Assembly (NCBI RefSeq): GCF_003315035.1
Contig: NZ_QNRE01000006.1
Coordinates: 186,001 to 250,000, forward strand
Origin: Nocardia puris
Lineage (GTDB): Bacteria; Actinomycetota; Actinomycetes; Mycobacteriales; Mycobacteriaceae
DNA: 64,000 nt
Reading direction: 5' to 3'
The translations under genes and the position numbers were made by a program. Of the stretch, positions 8,254-16,850 are shown one piece after another. How positions within the stretch are numbered: the first letter of the stretch is position 1; each line of letters starts with the position of its first letter. Under the pieces are notes generated by a model that worked only from the letters and a program-made list of their open reading frames with translations, was not told the DNA's origin and ran no database searches.

Positions 8254-8802
8254 GTGTCCGCAGATTCCTCTGGTGCGCGTCCGAGGCGGACGCTGGTGCT
8301 CGGCGGGGCGCGGTCGGGCAAGTCCGCGTATGCCGAGAGGCTGGCGGAGGAGTCGGGCGCGGTCCGCTACGTGGCGACGTCGGTGCCCGATCCCGCCGAT
8401 CTCGACTTCGCCGAGCGCATCGCGCGGCATCGGGAGCGCAGGCCCGCGACGTGGTCGGTGGTCGAAAGTGCCGACGCGGCGGCCGTTCTCGCCGACGCGA
8501 CGCCCGGCGCGACGCTCGTCGACGATATCGGCACTTGGCTCACGGCCCGCATCGACGCCCTCGGGGCGTGGGAAGCCCCGCGCGGCACCGTCGCGCCCGA
8601 CGCCGACGCACTCGCCGCCGCCGTCGCGGCGTACGCGCACCGCCTGATCCTGGTGAGTCCGGAGGTGGGGATGGGCGTCGTCCCCGCGACGCGCTCGGGC
8701 CGGCTGTTCCGCGACGAGATCGGCATGCTCAACCAGCGTTTGGCCGCCGCGTGCGACGAGGTGGTGCTGGTGGTCGCGGGACTTCCCCTGCGCCTGAAGT
8801 GA
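8254..8802 (+). CDS. cobU: Adenosylcobinamide kinase / adenosylcobinamide-phosphate guanylyltransferase
   Basis: Bifunctional enzyme that phosphorylates adenosylcobinamide and attaches GMP, leading to AdoCbi-GDP in nucleotide-loop assembly of vitamin B12. The protein has 182 residues. Walker A is GGARSGKS (17-24). The HRERRP segment holds the histidine (His59) equivalent to the guanylylated residue, and VSPEVGMGVVP and RDEIGMLNQRLA are family motifs. The frame is open far upstream, but the family begins near this GTG and a -10 box supports it. It precedes cobT and cobS; in M. tuberculosis, as I recall, cobU lies elsewhere. Confidence 0.9.
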   Translation: MSADSSGARPRRTLVLGGARSGKSAYAERLAEESGAVRYVATSVPDPADLDFAERIARHRERRPATWSVVESADAAAVLADATPGATLVDDIGTWLTARIDALGAWEAPRGTVAPDADALAAAVAAYAHRLILVSPEVGMGVVPATRSGRLFRDEIGMLNQRLAAACDEVVLVVAGLPLRLK

Positions 8803-8936
8803 TCCGCACCCGACACGGACGGGTGGGTGCGCCCCGCCGCGGACCGGCCGGGCAAGATTGGGCGCGGTGTTGCTCGCGGCGGACCGGCCGCGCCCCGCGG
8901 AGGGCGCCGCCCCCGCCCGACCGGAGAGGCTCGACA

Positions 8937-10010
8937 GTGACAGACGGATTCGGACCGGTTGCCGCCCCCGACGCGCAGATCCGCGCGGCCGCCGAACAGC
9001 GGCAGGCGCAGCTGACGAAGCCCGCCGGGGCGCTGGGACGGCTGGAGGAGCTGGGCAACTGGGTCGCCGCCTGCCAGGGTGTGTGCCCGCCCGCGCAGTT
9101 CCGCCGCGCCCGGGTGGTGGTGTTCGCGGGCGATCACGGCGTGGCCGCACACGGCGTCTCGGCGTATCCGAGCGAGGTGACCGCGCAGATGGTCGCCAAC
9201 TTCCTGAGCGGCGGCGCGGCGGTGAACGCCCTGGCCGCGCTGGCCGGCGCGACGGTGCGAGTGGCCGATATCGCGGTCGACGCCGACACCGATCCGTCGA
9301 TCTCCGCGCACAAGGTGCGCCGTTCCAGCGGCGCCATCGACCGCGAGGACGCCCTGTCCGACGACGAGGTCGCCACCGCGCTGGCCGCCGGGCGAGCCAT
9401 CGCCGACGAGGAGATCGACGGCGGCGCGGATCTGCTGATCGCGGGCGATATGGGCATCGGCAACACCACGCCGGCCACCGTCCTGATCGCCTCGCTCACC
9501 GACACCGAACCGGTGGTCGCCGTGGGGCGCGGCACCGGCATCGACGATGCGGGCTGGTGCCGCAAGGTCGCGGCCGTGCGCGACGCCATGCGCCGGGCCC
9601 GCCCGGTGCTGAAGGATCCGGTCGATCTGCTGCGCGTCGCGGGTGGCGCCGACCTGGCCGCGATGGCCGGCTTCCTCGCCCAGGCGGCGGCGCGGCGGAC
9701 GCCGGTGATCCTGGACGGCCTCGTCGTCACCGCCGCCGCGCTCGTCGCGGAGGACCTGGCGGCCGGTGCGAAGGCGTGGTGGCTGGCCGGGCACCGTTCC
9801 ACCGAACCGTCCCACAACCTCGCCCTGAAGCAGTTGCGCCTGGAACCGCTGGTGGACCTGGAGATGCGCCTCGGCGAAGGGTCCGGCGCCCTCACCGCCC
9901 TGCCCATCCTCCGGGCCGCCGTCGCGGCACTGGCCGAGATGGCGACCTTCGGCGAAGCGGGGGTCAGCACCAAGGACGCCGAACCGGCCGCGCCGAATTT
10001 GCGGAAATGA
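8937..10010 (+). CDS. cobT: Nicotinate-nucleotide-dimethylbenzimidazole phosphoribosyltransferase
   Basis: Activates the lower ligand of B12: it makes alpha-ribazole phosphate from dimethylbenzimidazole and nicotinate mononucleotide. The protein has 357 residues, a normal length. Family features are TKPAGALGRLEELG near the N terminus, VFAGDHGVAAHGVSAYP, GDMGIGNTTPA, VGRGTGIDDAG and VILDGLVVTAAALVA. The GTG at 8937 is preceded by GGAGAGG, and homology starts just after it, so the longer upstream frame is ignored. It lies between cobU and cobS, forming a three-gene unit for nucleotide-loop assembly. Confidence 0.92.
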   Translation: MTDGFGPVAAPDAQIRAAAEQRQAQLTKPAGALGRLEELGNWVAACQGVCPPAQFRRARVVVFAGDHGVAAHGVSAYPSEVTAQMVANFLSGGAAVNALAALAGATVRVADIAVDADTDPSISAHKVRRSSGAIDREDALSDDEVATALAAGRAIADEEIDGGADLLIAGDMGIGNTTPATVLIASLTDTEPVVAVGRGTGIDDAGWCRKVAAVRDAMRRARPVLKDPVDLLRVAGGADLAAMAGFLAQAAARRTPVILDGLVVTAAALVAEDLAAGAKAWWLAGHRSTEPSHNLALKQLRLEPLVDLEMRLGEGSGALTALPILRAAVAALAEMATFGEAGVSTKDAEPAAPNLRK

Positions 10011-10035
10011 ATTCCACGGCCGGCGCCCCGCTCGA

Positions 10036-10800
10036 ATGCGGTTCGCGGTGAACGGGTTACGCCTCGCGTTCTCCTGGCTGACCGTCCTTCCGGTGCGCGG
10101 GCCGGACGACGTGGACCGCCCCGCCGCCGCCCGTGCCATCGCCTTCGCCCCGGTGGTCGGCCTCGTGCTCGGCGCGGCGGCCACCGGGCTGCTGTGGGTG
10201 CTGGCGGGGGCCGGGGCGAGCGCTCCCCTGGCCGGGCTGCTCACCGTGGCCGCGCTGGCGCTGATCACACGCGGCATGCACCTGGACGGCCTCTCCGACA
10301 CCATGGACGGCCTCGGCAGCTACGGTCCGCCGGAACGCGCCAGGGAGATCATGAAGGGCGGCGGCGCGGGACCGTTCGGTGTCGCCGCGATCGTGATCGC
10401 CGTTGGCGTCCAAGCGTTCTCGTTCGCCGCGCTGGCCTCGGAGGGGCGCTGGTTCGCGGTCGCGCTGGCGATCACGGGGGGCCGCGTCGTGGTGGTGCTC
10501 GCCTGTCTGCGCGGCACGGCCGCGGCTCCGGGCTCCGGATTCGGAACGCTGGTGGCGGGCACCCAGTCACCCCTGACCGCATCCCTGTGGATGCTGGCCG
10601 CGCTCCTGGCGGCGATCTTCGCGGTCCCCGACCGACCGTGGCTCGGCCCGGCAACGGTTGTTCTGGCCGTCGCCCTCACGGCGATCCTGGTGCGGCATAC
10701 GGTAAGCCGGTTCGGCGGCCTCTCCGGCGACGTCCTCGGCGCCACCCTCGAAATCACCGTCGCCGCAACCGCCTTCGGCTTCTCCCTGGGCGGCCACTAG
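10036..10800 (+). CDS. cobS: Adenosylcobinamide-GDP ribazoletransferase (cobalamin synthase)
   Basis: An integral membrane enzyme that joins AdoCbi-GDP and alpha-ribazole (phosphate) in the last steps of B12 synthesis. The 254 residues include about six hydrophobic segments. The family motif RGMHLDGLSDTMDGLG with conserved acidic residues lies near residues 79-94, followed by REIMKGGGAGPFGV. It begins 25 bases after cobT and ends by overlapping the convergent MFS gene by three bases, so transcription from both sides meets here without a separate terminator. Confidence 0.92.
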   Translation: MRFAVNGLRLAFSWLTVLPVRGPDDVDRPAAARAIAFAPVVGLVLGAAATGLLWVLAGAGASAPLAGLLTVAALALITRGMHLDGLSDTMDGLGSYGPPERAREIMKGGGAGPFGVAAIVIAVGVQAFSFAALASEGRWFAVALAITGGRVVVVLACLRGTAAAPGSGFGTLVAGTQSPLTASLWMLAALLAAIFAVPDRPWLGPATVVLAVALTAILVRHTVSRFGGLSGDVLGATLEITVAATAFGFSLGGH

Positions 10801-12152
10801 TACCGGCTTCGCACAGCAGACGGTTCAGCATCGACTTCCGCCTTCCGCACACGCGCGCCCCGATGCACGCGGGTGGTCACCCCACCCAGCACCGCGGCCA
10901 CGGCGCACACGGCGGCCGCCGAAATCCACACGGCCGTGTACGAACCGTCCACTTCCCGGATCAATCCGCCGGTGAGCGCCATCGCGCCCGCGCCGATCTG
11001 GTGGAACACGCTGACGAAGCCGAAGGTGAGCGCGCTGTCCTCGGCGAAGTAGTGGCGGCACAGCGCGAGCGTCGGCGGCACGGTCGCGACGTCGAGGATC
11101 CCGAACACGACGGCGAACGCGACCAGATCGGGGGCGAGCCCGCTGCCGAACAGGAACGGCAGCGCCGCGAGCGCCACACCCCGCCCGAGGAAGAACACCG
11201 CGAGCAGCACCCGCGGCTCCACCCGATCGGTCAACCACCCCGCACCGACGGTGCCGAGGATATTGGCGACACCGATGACGGCGAGCAAGCTGGATGCGGC
11301 CGTCGCCCCCATCCCGTGATCGTGCGCGGCCGGCGTGAAGTGACTCCACATCAGCCCATTGGTGGTCGCCCCGCACAGCGCGAACATCACGGCGAGAATC
11401 CAGAACCGACGGTCCCGCAGGCTTTTCCCGAACGCCCGCACCGTCCGGGCGAACGGATCGGCGTCGCACTCCACTGCCGCACACGCACCGGAGCTCCGAA
11501 CCACACCTCTCGCATCCACCCCATACGGATCCACCCCGATCGAATCCGGACTGTCCCGCAAGAACATTCGCACCACGATCAACGCCACCACGGCGAGCCC
11601 ACCGCACACCAGCACCGGTCCGCGCCACTCGCCGTGTGCCAGTACCAAAGACAGCAGCGGGAGCAGGGCGAACTGCCCGAAGACGCTCGCCGCCGTGAGC
11701 AATCCGGTCGCGGTGCCGATCTTGCCGCGGAACCAGCGATTCGCGACCGTCGCGCCGAAAACCATGGTGAGCGAACCGGTTCCGACGCCGACCAGCAGTC
11801 CCCACCAGAGCACGAACCAGTACACCGAGGGCATCAGCATCGCCAGCGACAGCGAACTCACGACGAGCAGACCCAGTGCGTAGGAGGTGATCCGGCGCAC
11901 CCCGTAGCGATCCATCAGCGCCGCGGTGAACGGCGCGACCACCCCGTACAGCACCATGTTGACAGCCACGCCGATCCCGATTCCGGTCCGCGTCCACCCG
12001 CGCGACTCGACGAGCGGCTCGGTGATCAGCCCGGCGAGGGTGGTGAACGACCCCGCCGCGACCAGCACGAGCGCCGCGACCCCCACCATCGTCCACGCCG
12101 GATGAACGCGCCGCCCGACACCGGCCTGGGTCTTGCTCCCGGAAATACTCAC
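10797..12152 (-). CDS. Major facilitator superfamily transporter
   Basis: A 451-residue membrane transporter with twelve predicted helices. The loop after helix 2 reads MDRYGVRRI, a form of the MFS motif A region, and ESRGWTRTGIGIGVAVNM is typical of the oxalate/formate and monocarboxylate porter branch. The GTG at 12152 has GGGAGG a few bases upstream; the frame reading further upstream crosses the neighbouring regulator and is not used. It is divergent from an HxlR-type regulator, so an inducible uptake or efflux role is likely. The substrate cannot be named. Confidence 0.85.
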   Translation of the reverse strand: MSISGSKTQAGVGRRVHPAWTMVGVAALVLVAAGSFTTLAGLITEPLVESRGWTRTGIGIGVAVNMVLYGVVAPFTAALMDRYGVRRITSYALGLLVVSSLSLAMLMPSVYWFVLWWGLLVGVGTGSLTMVFGATVANRWFRGKIGTATGLLTAASVFGQFALLPLLSLVLAHGEWRGPVLVCGGLAVVALIVVRMFLRDSPDSIGVDPYGVDARGVVRSSGACAAVECDADPFARTVRAFGKSLRDRRFWILAVMFALCGATTNGLMWSHFTPAAHDHGMGATAASSLLAVIGVANILGTVGAGWLTDRVEPRVLLAVFFLGRGVALAALPFLFGSGLAPDLVAFAVVFGILDVATVPPTLALCRHYFAEDSALTFGFVSVFHQIGAGAMALTGGLIREVDGSYTAVWISAAAVCAVAAVLGGVTTRVHRGARVRKAEVDAEPSAVRSRY

Positions 12153-12221
12153 GTGCCTCCCTTCGAGTGCGCGGTGCGCACCTCGCCGACATATCCGGTC
12201 TAGCATCAAAGGAGCAGAATC

Positions 12222-12266
12222 GTGAGTATGCACAATTTCGTCCATATGGATGAGATGGATACTTAC
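12222..12266. promoter_or_regulatory. Candidate operator between the MFS and HxlR genes
   Basis: The divergent promoter contains a perfect 10-bp palindrome, TCCATATGGA (12241-12250). It is flanked by the inverted half-sites GTGAGTAT (12222-12229) and ATACTTAC (12259-12266), which match at 7 of 8 positions. HxlR dimers bind such symmetric sites, so this is a good candidate for control of both genes. Confidence 0.5.
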
Positions 12267-12289
12267 CCGCCACGAAGGAGGTGCCCGCG

Positions 12290-12682
12290 ATGACGGTCGA
12301 GGACGAGGGCGTGCGCGGCCCGGTACGGCGCGCGATCGCGGTGTGCCCCGTGGAAGTGAGCATCGCGGTCCTGGGCGGGGCATGGAAGATGACCGTCGTC
12401 AAACACCTCCTGGACGGACCGCTGCGCTACGGGGAGCTGCGCCGCCGCGTCGGTGACGTCACCCCGCGCGTGCTCACCCGCCAACTGCGCGAACTCGAAC
12501 AGGACGGCATCGTGTCCCGCCGCACCTTCGCGCAGGTGCCACCCCGCGTGGAGTACTCGCTCACCGCCACCGGCGAGGGACTGCGCGACTTCGTCGACGG
12601 ACTGAATTCCTGGGGCGCCGCCTACATCGCCGGGCTCGAGGCCGAGGGGGCACACCCACGCCACCACGACATAGTGTTGTAG
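12290..12682 (+). CDS. HxlR-family transcriptional regulator
   Basis: A 130-residue winged-helix regulator. Features are CPVEVSIAVLGGAWK with the N-terminal cysteine common in this family, LLDGPLRYGELRRRV, and the recognition helix region VTPRVLTRQLRELEQDGIV. The ATG at 12290 has AAGGAGG 8 bases upstream (12275-12281); an in-frame GTG at 12281 lies inside that sequence and is rejected. HxlR proteins usually sense aldehydes, quinones or oxidative signals and control an adjacent gene. Here the divergent MFS transporter is the natural target. Confidence 0.9.
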   Translation: MTVEDEGVRGPVRRAIAVCPVEVSIAVLGGAWKMTVVKHLLDGPLRYGELRRRVGDVTPRVLTRQLRELEQDGIVSRRTFAQVPPRVEYSLTATGEGLRDFVDGLNSWGAAYIAGLEAEGAHPRHHDIVL

Positions 12683-13104
12683 ATCACAAATGCCTCATTC
12701 ACCGGAATTCGCCGCGCCATTTCCGCACGCCACCGCCTGCGCCGACATATCCGGCCATCGCGGATATGAGCTTCGTCTCTTCGCGGCGCCGCTAATTCTC
12801 CGGGCACGGTTCGCCCGGACGAGCACCCGGCCCCGGACCGAAATTCGCGCAGCACCGGACCGGTCCACCACCCCGCGCGCGGGCCCACCACCCCGGAAAC
12901 CCCCATTGACGTCGGAAAACGACTGGCGGACAACCATATTCGCAAACATCGCCCGCCCGCCGCGGCCCGGCAGAAATACCGGAACCACCGGTATCACCAA
13001 TCTCGGCCCCGCCGACTGGGCTCCCGGACACCGCTCGCTACCTGTTTGCACAGACCCCGCGGAATATTTCGCACACCGGCGCGCAAACCGTCTGGGTCGG
13101 GCTC
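12683..13104. other. Intergenic region without a recognised gene
   Basis: About 420 bases of less GC-rich sequence between the HxlR and MBL genes. Frames are open on both strands but give low-complexity, unrecognisable peptides. I see no RNA gene or mobile element. Confidence 0.45.
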
Positions 13105-13110
13105 TACTGT
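13105..13110 (+). promoter_or_regulatory. -10 box that fixes the MBL gene start
   Basis: TACTGT ends 6 bases before the ATG at 13117. This favours a leaderless start there over the in-frame GTG at 13111. Confidence 0.5.
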
Positions 13111-13116
13111 GTGCGT

Positions 13117-13830
13117 ATGTCTTCCGAACGCCTCTATTTTCGTCAGCTGTTGTCCGGACGGGACTACGCGGCCGGTGATCCGATCGCGACACAGATGCGG
13201 AATTTCGCGTACCTGATCGGCGATCGGGAGACGGGCGAATGCGTCGTGGTGGACCCGGCCTACGCGGCGGGCGATCTGGCCGACCTCGCCGAGGCCGACG
13301 GCCTGCGTCTCACCGGCGTGCTCGCCACCCACCACCACCCCGACCACGTCGGCGGCTCCATGCTCGGCTTCACCCTGCGCGGCGTGCGCGAACTCCTCGA
13401 GAAGACCAGCGTCCCCGTGCACGTGAACAAGCAGGAGCTGGACTGGGTCGCCAACGTCACCGGCATCGCGCCGAGCGAGCTGACCGGTCACGAGCACGGC
13501 GACAAGATCACGGTCGGCGCGTTCGAGATCGAACTACTACACACGCCCGGCCACACGCCGGGCAGCCAGTGCTTCCTGTTCGACAACCGCCTCATCGCGG
13601 GCGACACGCTGTTCGTGGACGGCTGCGGCCGCACCGATTTCCCGGGCGGCGATTCCGACGAGATGTTCCGCAGCCTGCGGTATCTGGCGGGCCTGTCGGG
13701 CGACCCGGTGGTGTACCCGGGCCACTGGTACTCGCAGGAACCCAGCGCGGCACTCTCGCACATCCGCGACAACAACTACGTCATGCGCCCGCAGACGCTG
13801 GAGCAGTGGCAGATGCTCATGCCCGGCTAG
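13117..13830 (+). CDS. Metallo-beta-lactamase fold hydrolase (glyoxalase II-like)
   Basis: A 237-residue hydrolase. The metal-binding motif is THHHPDHVGG (HxHxDH), preceded by FAYLIGDRETGECVVVDPAY. Later ligands appear in HTPGHTPGSQCFLF, DTLFVDGCGRTDFPGG and YPGHWYS. The last motifs resemble glyoxalase II and persulfide dioxygenase-like enzymes, which act on thiol esters or persulfides. The substrate cannot be decided from sequence alone. It stands alone, convergent with ilvE across a strong terminator. Confidence 0.88.
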   Translation: MSSERLYFRQLLSGRDYAAGDPIATQMRNFAYLIGDRETGECVVVDPAYAAGDLADLAEADGLRLTGVLATHHHPDHVGGSMLGFTLRGVRELLEKTSVPVHVNKQELDWVANVTGIAPSELTGHEHGDKITVGAFEIELLHTPGHTPGSQCFLFDNRLIAGDTLFVDGCGRTDFPGGDSDEMFRSLRYLAGLSGDPVVYPGHWYSQEPSAALSHIRDNNYVMRPQTLEQWQMLMPG

Positions 13831-13840
13831 ACGAGGCGAA

Positions 13841-13867
13841 GGCCCGCGCGGACGCTCCGCGCGGGCC
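13841..13867. terminator. Bidirectional terminator between the MBL gene and ilvE
   Basis: Perfect 12-bp stem GGCCCGCGCGGA / TCCGCGCGGGCC with a 3-base loop, placed between the two convergent stops. Confidence 0.8.
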
Positions 13868-13879
13868 ATACCCCACCGC

Positions 13880-14980
13880 TCACATCCCGCGCATCCACCC
13901 GTGGATATCGGCGAACGTCCCGCGCTGGATGCCGGTCAACGTGTCCCGCAGCGCCATCGTCACCTCGCCCGGCTCCCCGCCGCCGATGGTGAACTCGCCC
14001 TCGGCCGAGCGCACCCAGCCGACGGGCGTGATCACGGCGGCCGTCCCGCACGCGAAAACCTCGGTGATCTCGCCGGATTCGGCGCCCTTGCGCCATTCCT
14101 CGACCGTGATCTTGCGCTCCTCCACCGGGTAGCCCGAATCGGCGGCCAGGGTGAGCAGCGAGTCGCGGGTGATACCGGGCAGCAGCGAGCCGGACAGCTC
14201 CGGCGTCACCAAGCGGGCCTCCGAACCGGACCCGAACACGAAGAAGAGGTTATTGGTGCCCATCTCCTCGACGTAGCGGCGGTCGCAGGCGTCCAGCCAC
14301 ACCACCTGGTCGCAGCCCTTCTCGGTGGCCTGCGCCTGCGCGAGCAGCGAGGCGGCGTAGTTGCCCGCCACCTTCGCCTCGCCGGTGCCGCCGGGCGCGG
14401 CCCGCACGTACTCGGTGGACAGCCACACCCGCACCGGCTTCACACCGCGCGGGAAGTACGCGCCCGCGGGCGAGCCGAGCAGCAGGTACTTGTAGGACTC
14501 GGCGGGCTTCACGCCGAGCCCGGCCTCGGTGGCGAACATGAAGGGCCGCAGGTACAGCGACTCCTCACCGCCCGCGGCGGGCACCCAGCGCTCGTCGACC
14601 TCGAGCAGCTGGCGCACCGACTCGATGAACAGTTCCTCGGGCAGCTCGGCCATCGCCATGCGGGCGGCGGAGCGGCGGAAGCGGGCGGCATTGGCGTCGA
14701 TCCGGAAACAGGAGACGCTGCCGTCGGCCTGGCGGTAGGCCTTCAAGCCCTCGAAGATGGCCTGGCCGTAGTGGAACACCATGGTGGCCGGGTCCATCGG
14801 CAGCGGTCCGTACGGCTCGACGCGCGCGTTGGACCAGCCCTGGCCCTCGGTGTAGTCGATCGAGACCATGTGGTCGGTGAAGTACCGGCCGAATCCGGGT
14901 GCCGCCAAGATCTCCTGTACCCGCTGCGCCGGGACGGGCGCTGGATGGGGAACATGGACGAACTGTGCGGCGGCGGTCAT
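13880..14980 (-). CDS. ilvE: Branched-chain amino acid aminotransferase
   Basis: PLP enzyme that makes leucine, isoleucine and valine from their 2-oxo acids with glutamate. The protein has 366 residues, the size of the type II family. The PLP lysine is Lys203 in EAKVAGNYAAS. Other family features are HYGQAIFEGLKAYR, YLRPFMFATEAGLGV and EMGTNNLFFVFG. A -10 box (TAGGAT) lies 7 bases before the ATG, so it is probably leaderless. Its place next to gcvT is conserved with M. tuberculosis Rv2210c-Rv2211c. Confidence 0.95.
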   Translation of the reverse strand: MTAAAQFVHVPHPAPVPAQRVQEILAAPGFGRYFTDHMVSIDYTEGQGWSNARVEPYGPLPMDPATMVFHYGQAIFEGLKAYRQADGSVSCFRIDANAARFRRSAARMAMAELPEELFIESVRQLLEVDERWVPAAGGEESLYLRPFMFATEAGLGVKPAESYKYLLLGSPAGAYFPRGVKPVRVWLSTEYVRAAPGGTGEAKVAGNYAASLLAQAQATEKGCDQVVWLDACDRRYVEEMGTNNLFFVFGSGSEARLVTPELSGSLLPGITRDSLLTLAADSGYPVEERKITVEEWRKGAESGEITEVFACGTAAVITPVGWVRSAEGEFTIGGGEPGEVTMALRDTLTGIQRGTFADIHGWMRGM

Positions 14981-14987
14981 GCGCTAG

Positions 14988-14993
14988 ATCCTA
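14988..14993 (-). promoter_or_regulatory. -10 box of ilvE
   Basis: TAGGAT on the minus strand, 7 bases before the ilvE ATG; no Shine-Dalgarno sequence, so a leaderless transcript is likely. Confidence 0.5.
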
Positions 14994-15007
14994 TCGGCCC
15001 CGGCCGG

Positions 15008-16108
15008 TCACGCCGTGCGGGCCCGGACGAACGGCGGCTTGACGACCTCGCAGCGCAGGCGGCGCCCGCGCACGTCGACCTCCACCTCGGTCCCCGGTTC
15101 CAGATCCGCGCCGGTGTCGAGCAGCGCGAGCGCGATGCCGATCTTGAGCGTCGGGGAGAACGTGCCGGAGGTGGTCTCGCCGACCGGTTCGCCGTCGCGC
15201 AGCACGGTCTGGCCCTGCCGCAGCACGCCGCGGTCGAGGGCGCGCAGGCCGAGCAGCGCGCGGCGCGGGCCGGCCACCTTCTCCGCCGTCAGCGCCTCGC
15301 GGCCCCAGAACTCGGGCTTCTTCCAGCCGACGGCCCAGCCGGCCCGCGCCTGCACCGGCGAAATGTCCAGGGACAGTTCGTGACCGTGCAGCGGGTAACC
15401 CATCTCGGTGCGCAAGGTGTCGCGCGCGCCGAGCCCGGCCGGCTGGCCGTCGGCCGCGCGCACCTGCTCCAGCAGCGCGCGGAACAGCGGGGTGGCGTCG
15501 GCCCAGCGCGGCAGCAGTTCGTAGCCGTGTTCGCCCGTGTAGCCCGTGCGGCAGACGCGGACGGGACGGCCGTCCCACTCCGCGTCGGCGTAGGCCATGT
15601 ACTCCATCTCGGTGGGCAGGCCGAGCGCCGCGAGCACCTCGGCCGAGCGCGGGCCCTGCACGGCGAACACGGCGTAGTCGCGGTGCTCGTCGGTGACCGT
15701 GATCCCGTCGGGCGCGGTCTTCGACAGTTCGGCGACGACGGCGGCGGTGTTGGCCGCGTTCGGGACGAGGAAGATCTCGTCCTCGGACACGTAGTAGGCG
15801 ATCAGGTCGTCGATCACGCCGCCCTCGGGCGTACAGCACAGCGTGTACTGCGCCTTGCCGGGACGGATGCGGTTCAGGTCGTTGGTCAGCGCCGCGTTCA
15901 CGAACGCCGCCGCGCCGGGACCGCGCACCGTCGCCTTGCCGAGGTGGCTCACGTCGAACAGCCCCACGGCCGTGCGCACCGCCTGGTGCTCACCGACCGT
16001 CCCCGCGTACGAGACCGGCATCTCCCATCCGCCGAACGGCGCGAAGGTCGCGCCGAGCTCGACGTGGACGTCATGGATGGGGCCCTGCAGCAGGTTCGTA
16101 TCGGTCAC
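15008..16108 (-). CDS. gcvT: Glycine cleavage system T protein (aminomethyltransferase)
   Basis: Takes the aminomethyl group from lipoylated H protein and passes a one-carbon unit to tetrahydrofolate, releasing ammonia. The 366-residue protein has family motifs FGGWEMPVSYAGTVGEH near residue 21, FDVSHLGKATVRGPGA, the folate-binding part CRTGYTGEHGYEL, and GLGARDTLRTEMGYPLHGHEL. The GTG start has a -10 box 7 bases upstream. No gcvP or gcvH is in the window. Its lipoyl partner depends on LipB and LipA, encoded further right. Confidence 0.94.
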   Translation of the reverse strand: MTDTNLLQGPIHDVHVELGATFAPFGGWEMPVSYAGTVGEHQAVRTAVGLFDVSHLGKATVRGPGAAAFVNAALTNDLNRIRPGKAQYTLCCTPEGGVIDDLIAYYVSEDEIFLVPNAANTAAVVAELSKTAPDGITVTDEHRDYAVFAVQGPRSAEVLAALGLPTEMEYMAYADAEWDGRPVRVCRTGYTGEHGYELLPRWADATPLFRALLEQVRAADGQPAGLGARDTLRTEMGYPLHGHELSLDISPVQARAGWAVGWKKPEFWGREALTAEKVAGPRRALLGLRALDRGVLRQGQTVLRDGEPVGETTSGTFSPTLKIGIALALLDTGADLEPGTEVEVDVRGRRLRCEVVKPPFVRARTA

Positions 16109-16115
16109 GCTGCGA

Positions 16116-16121
16116 AGCTTA
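16116..16121 (-). promoter_or_regulatory. -10 box of gcvT
   Basis: TAAGCT on the minus strand, 7 bases before the gcvT GTG. The 36-base gap to the next gene leaves no room for a glycine riboswitch. Confidence 0.5.
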
Positions 16122-16144
16122 GCCCCGCGTCGGGCCGCACGCCG

Positions 16145-16756
16145 TCAGCCGCGGAACCACATCGGGATGAGCGTCGGGCCGTCCTCGGGCAGGGTGTGGG
16201 TAACGCCGGTGCGGGCGAAGCCGTTGCGCGCGTAGAGCCGCGCCGACCGTTCGGTGCTCGCCTCCAGGAACGCCGTCTCCGACGCGTCGGAGTACGCCTT
16301 CAGCCGGTCGGCCACGATGGCGCCGCCCGCGCCCTTGCCGCGATGTTCGGGCAGCGTGACGATCGCCTGCAGGTAGCGGTGCGGGAACTCGCGCGGATGG
16401 TGCTCGGCCAGCAGCGATGTGACGTAGACGAGTTTGCGCAGCGGCCCCACATCCGGTCCGGCGGCGGCCATCTCGCGCGCCTCGGCCGCCTCGGCCAGCA
16501 CCCGCTCCTCGGAGGTGACGTGCTGCCACAGCGACACGGCCCAGATCCGGTCCTCCTCCCCCGCGACCCACACCTCGTCGTCGCGCAGCGCCCGCTCCAC
16601 CACGCGCGGGACGTAGTCCGCGCGATATCCCGCCGCGATATCGGGATGGCCCGCCATCACCCACGCCGCCACCGCCTCGTCGGCGCCGGCCGTCGCGAAC
16701 GCGTCGGCCACCGCGTCCAGTTCCTCGATACCCGCCTTGCGCACCGTGATCGGCAT
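16145..16756 (-). CDS. GNAT-family N-acetyltransferase
   Basis: A 203-residue acetyltransferase. The acetyl-CoA loop appears as LPEHRGKGAGGAIVADRLK (R/QxxGxG/A) after a YLQAIVTL strand, and LEASTERSARLYARNGFARTG is the usual C-terminal segment. The ATG at 16756 has GGGAGGAG at a good distance; the open frame upstream to 16789 is not needed. The substrate is unknown. It is divergent from the zinc-ribbon TetR gene, which could control it. Confidence 0.88.
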   Translation of the reverse strand: MPITVRKAGIEELDAVADAFATAGADEAVAAWVMAGHPDIAAGYRADYVPRVVERALRDDEVWVAGEEDRIWAVSLWQHVTSEERVLAEAAEAREMAAAGPDVGPLRKLVYVTSLLAEHHPREFPHRYLQAIVTLPEHRGKGAGGAIVADRLKAYSDASETAFLEASTERSARLYARNGFARTGVTHTLPEDGPTLIPMWFRG

Positions 16757-16830
16757 GTCTTCTCCTCCCGAAGTGAACGATGTCCTCACCGGCCAATCTA
16801 TGGATCACTCAGCTACGCAGCCATCATTTC

Positions 16831-16850
16831 GTCACACTTGTTCGTGTGTC
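16831..16850. promoter_or_regulatory. Candidate operator at the TetR gene start
   Basis: CACAC-TTGTTC-GTGTG, extended to GTCACAC/GTGTGTC with one mismatch, overlaps the start codon of the TetR gene in the divergent promoter. TetR proteins bind such repeats, so autorepression is plausible. Confidence 0.4.

Noticed and set aside
16109..16144. Glycine riboswitch before gcvT
   Set aside because: Only 36 bases separate gcvT from the next gene and they hold a -10 box.
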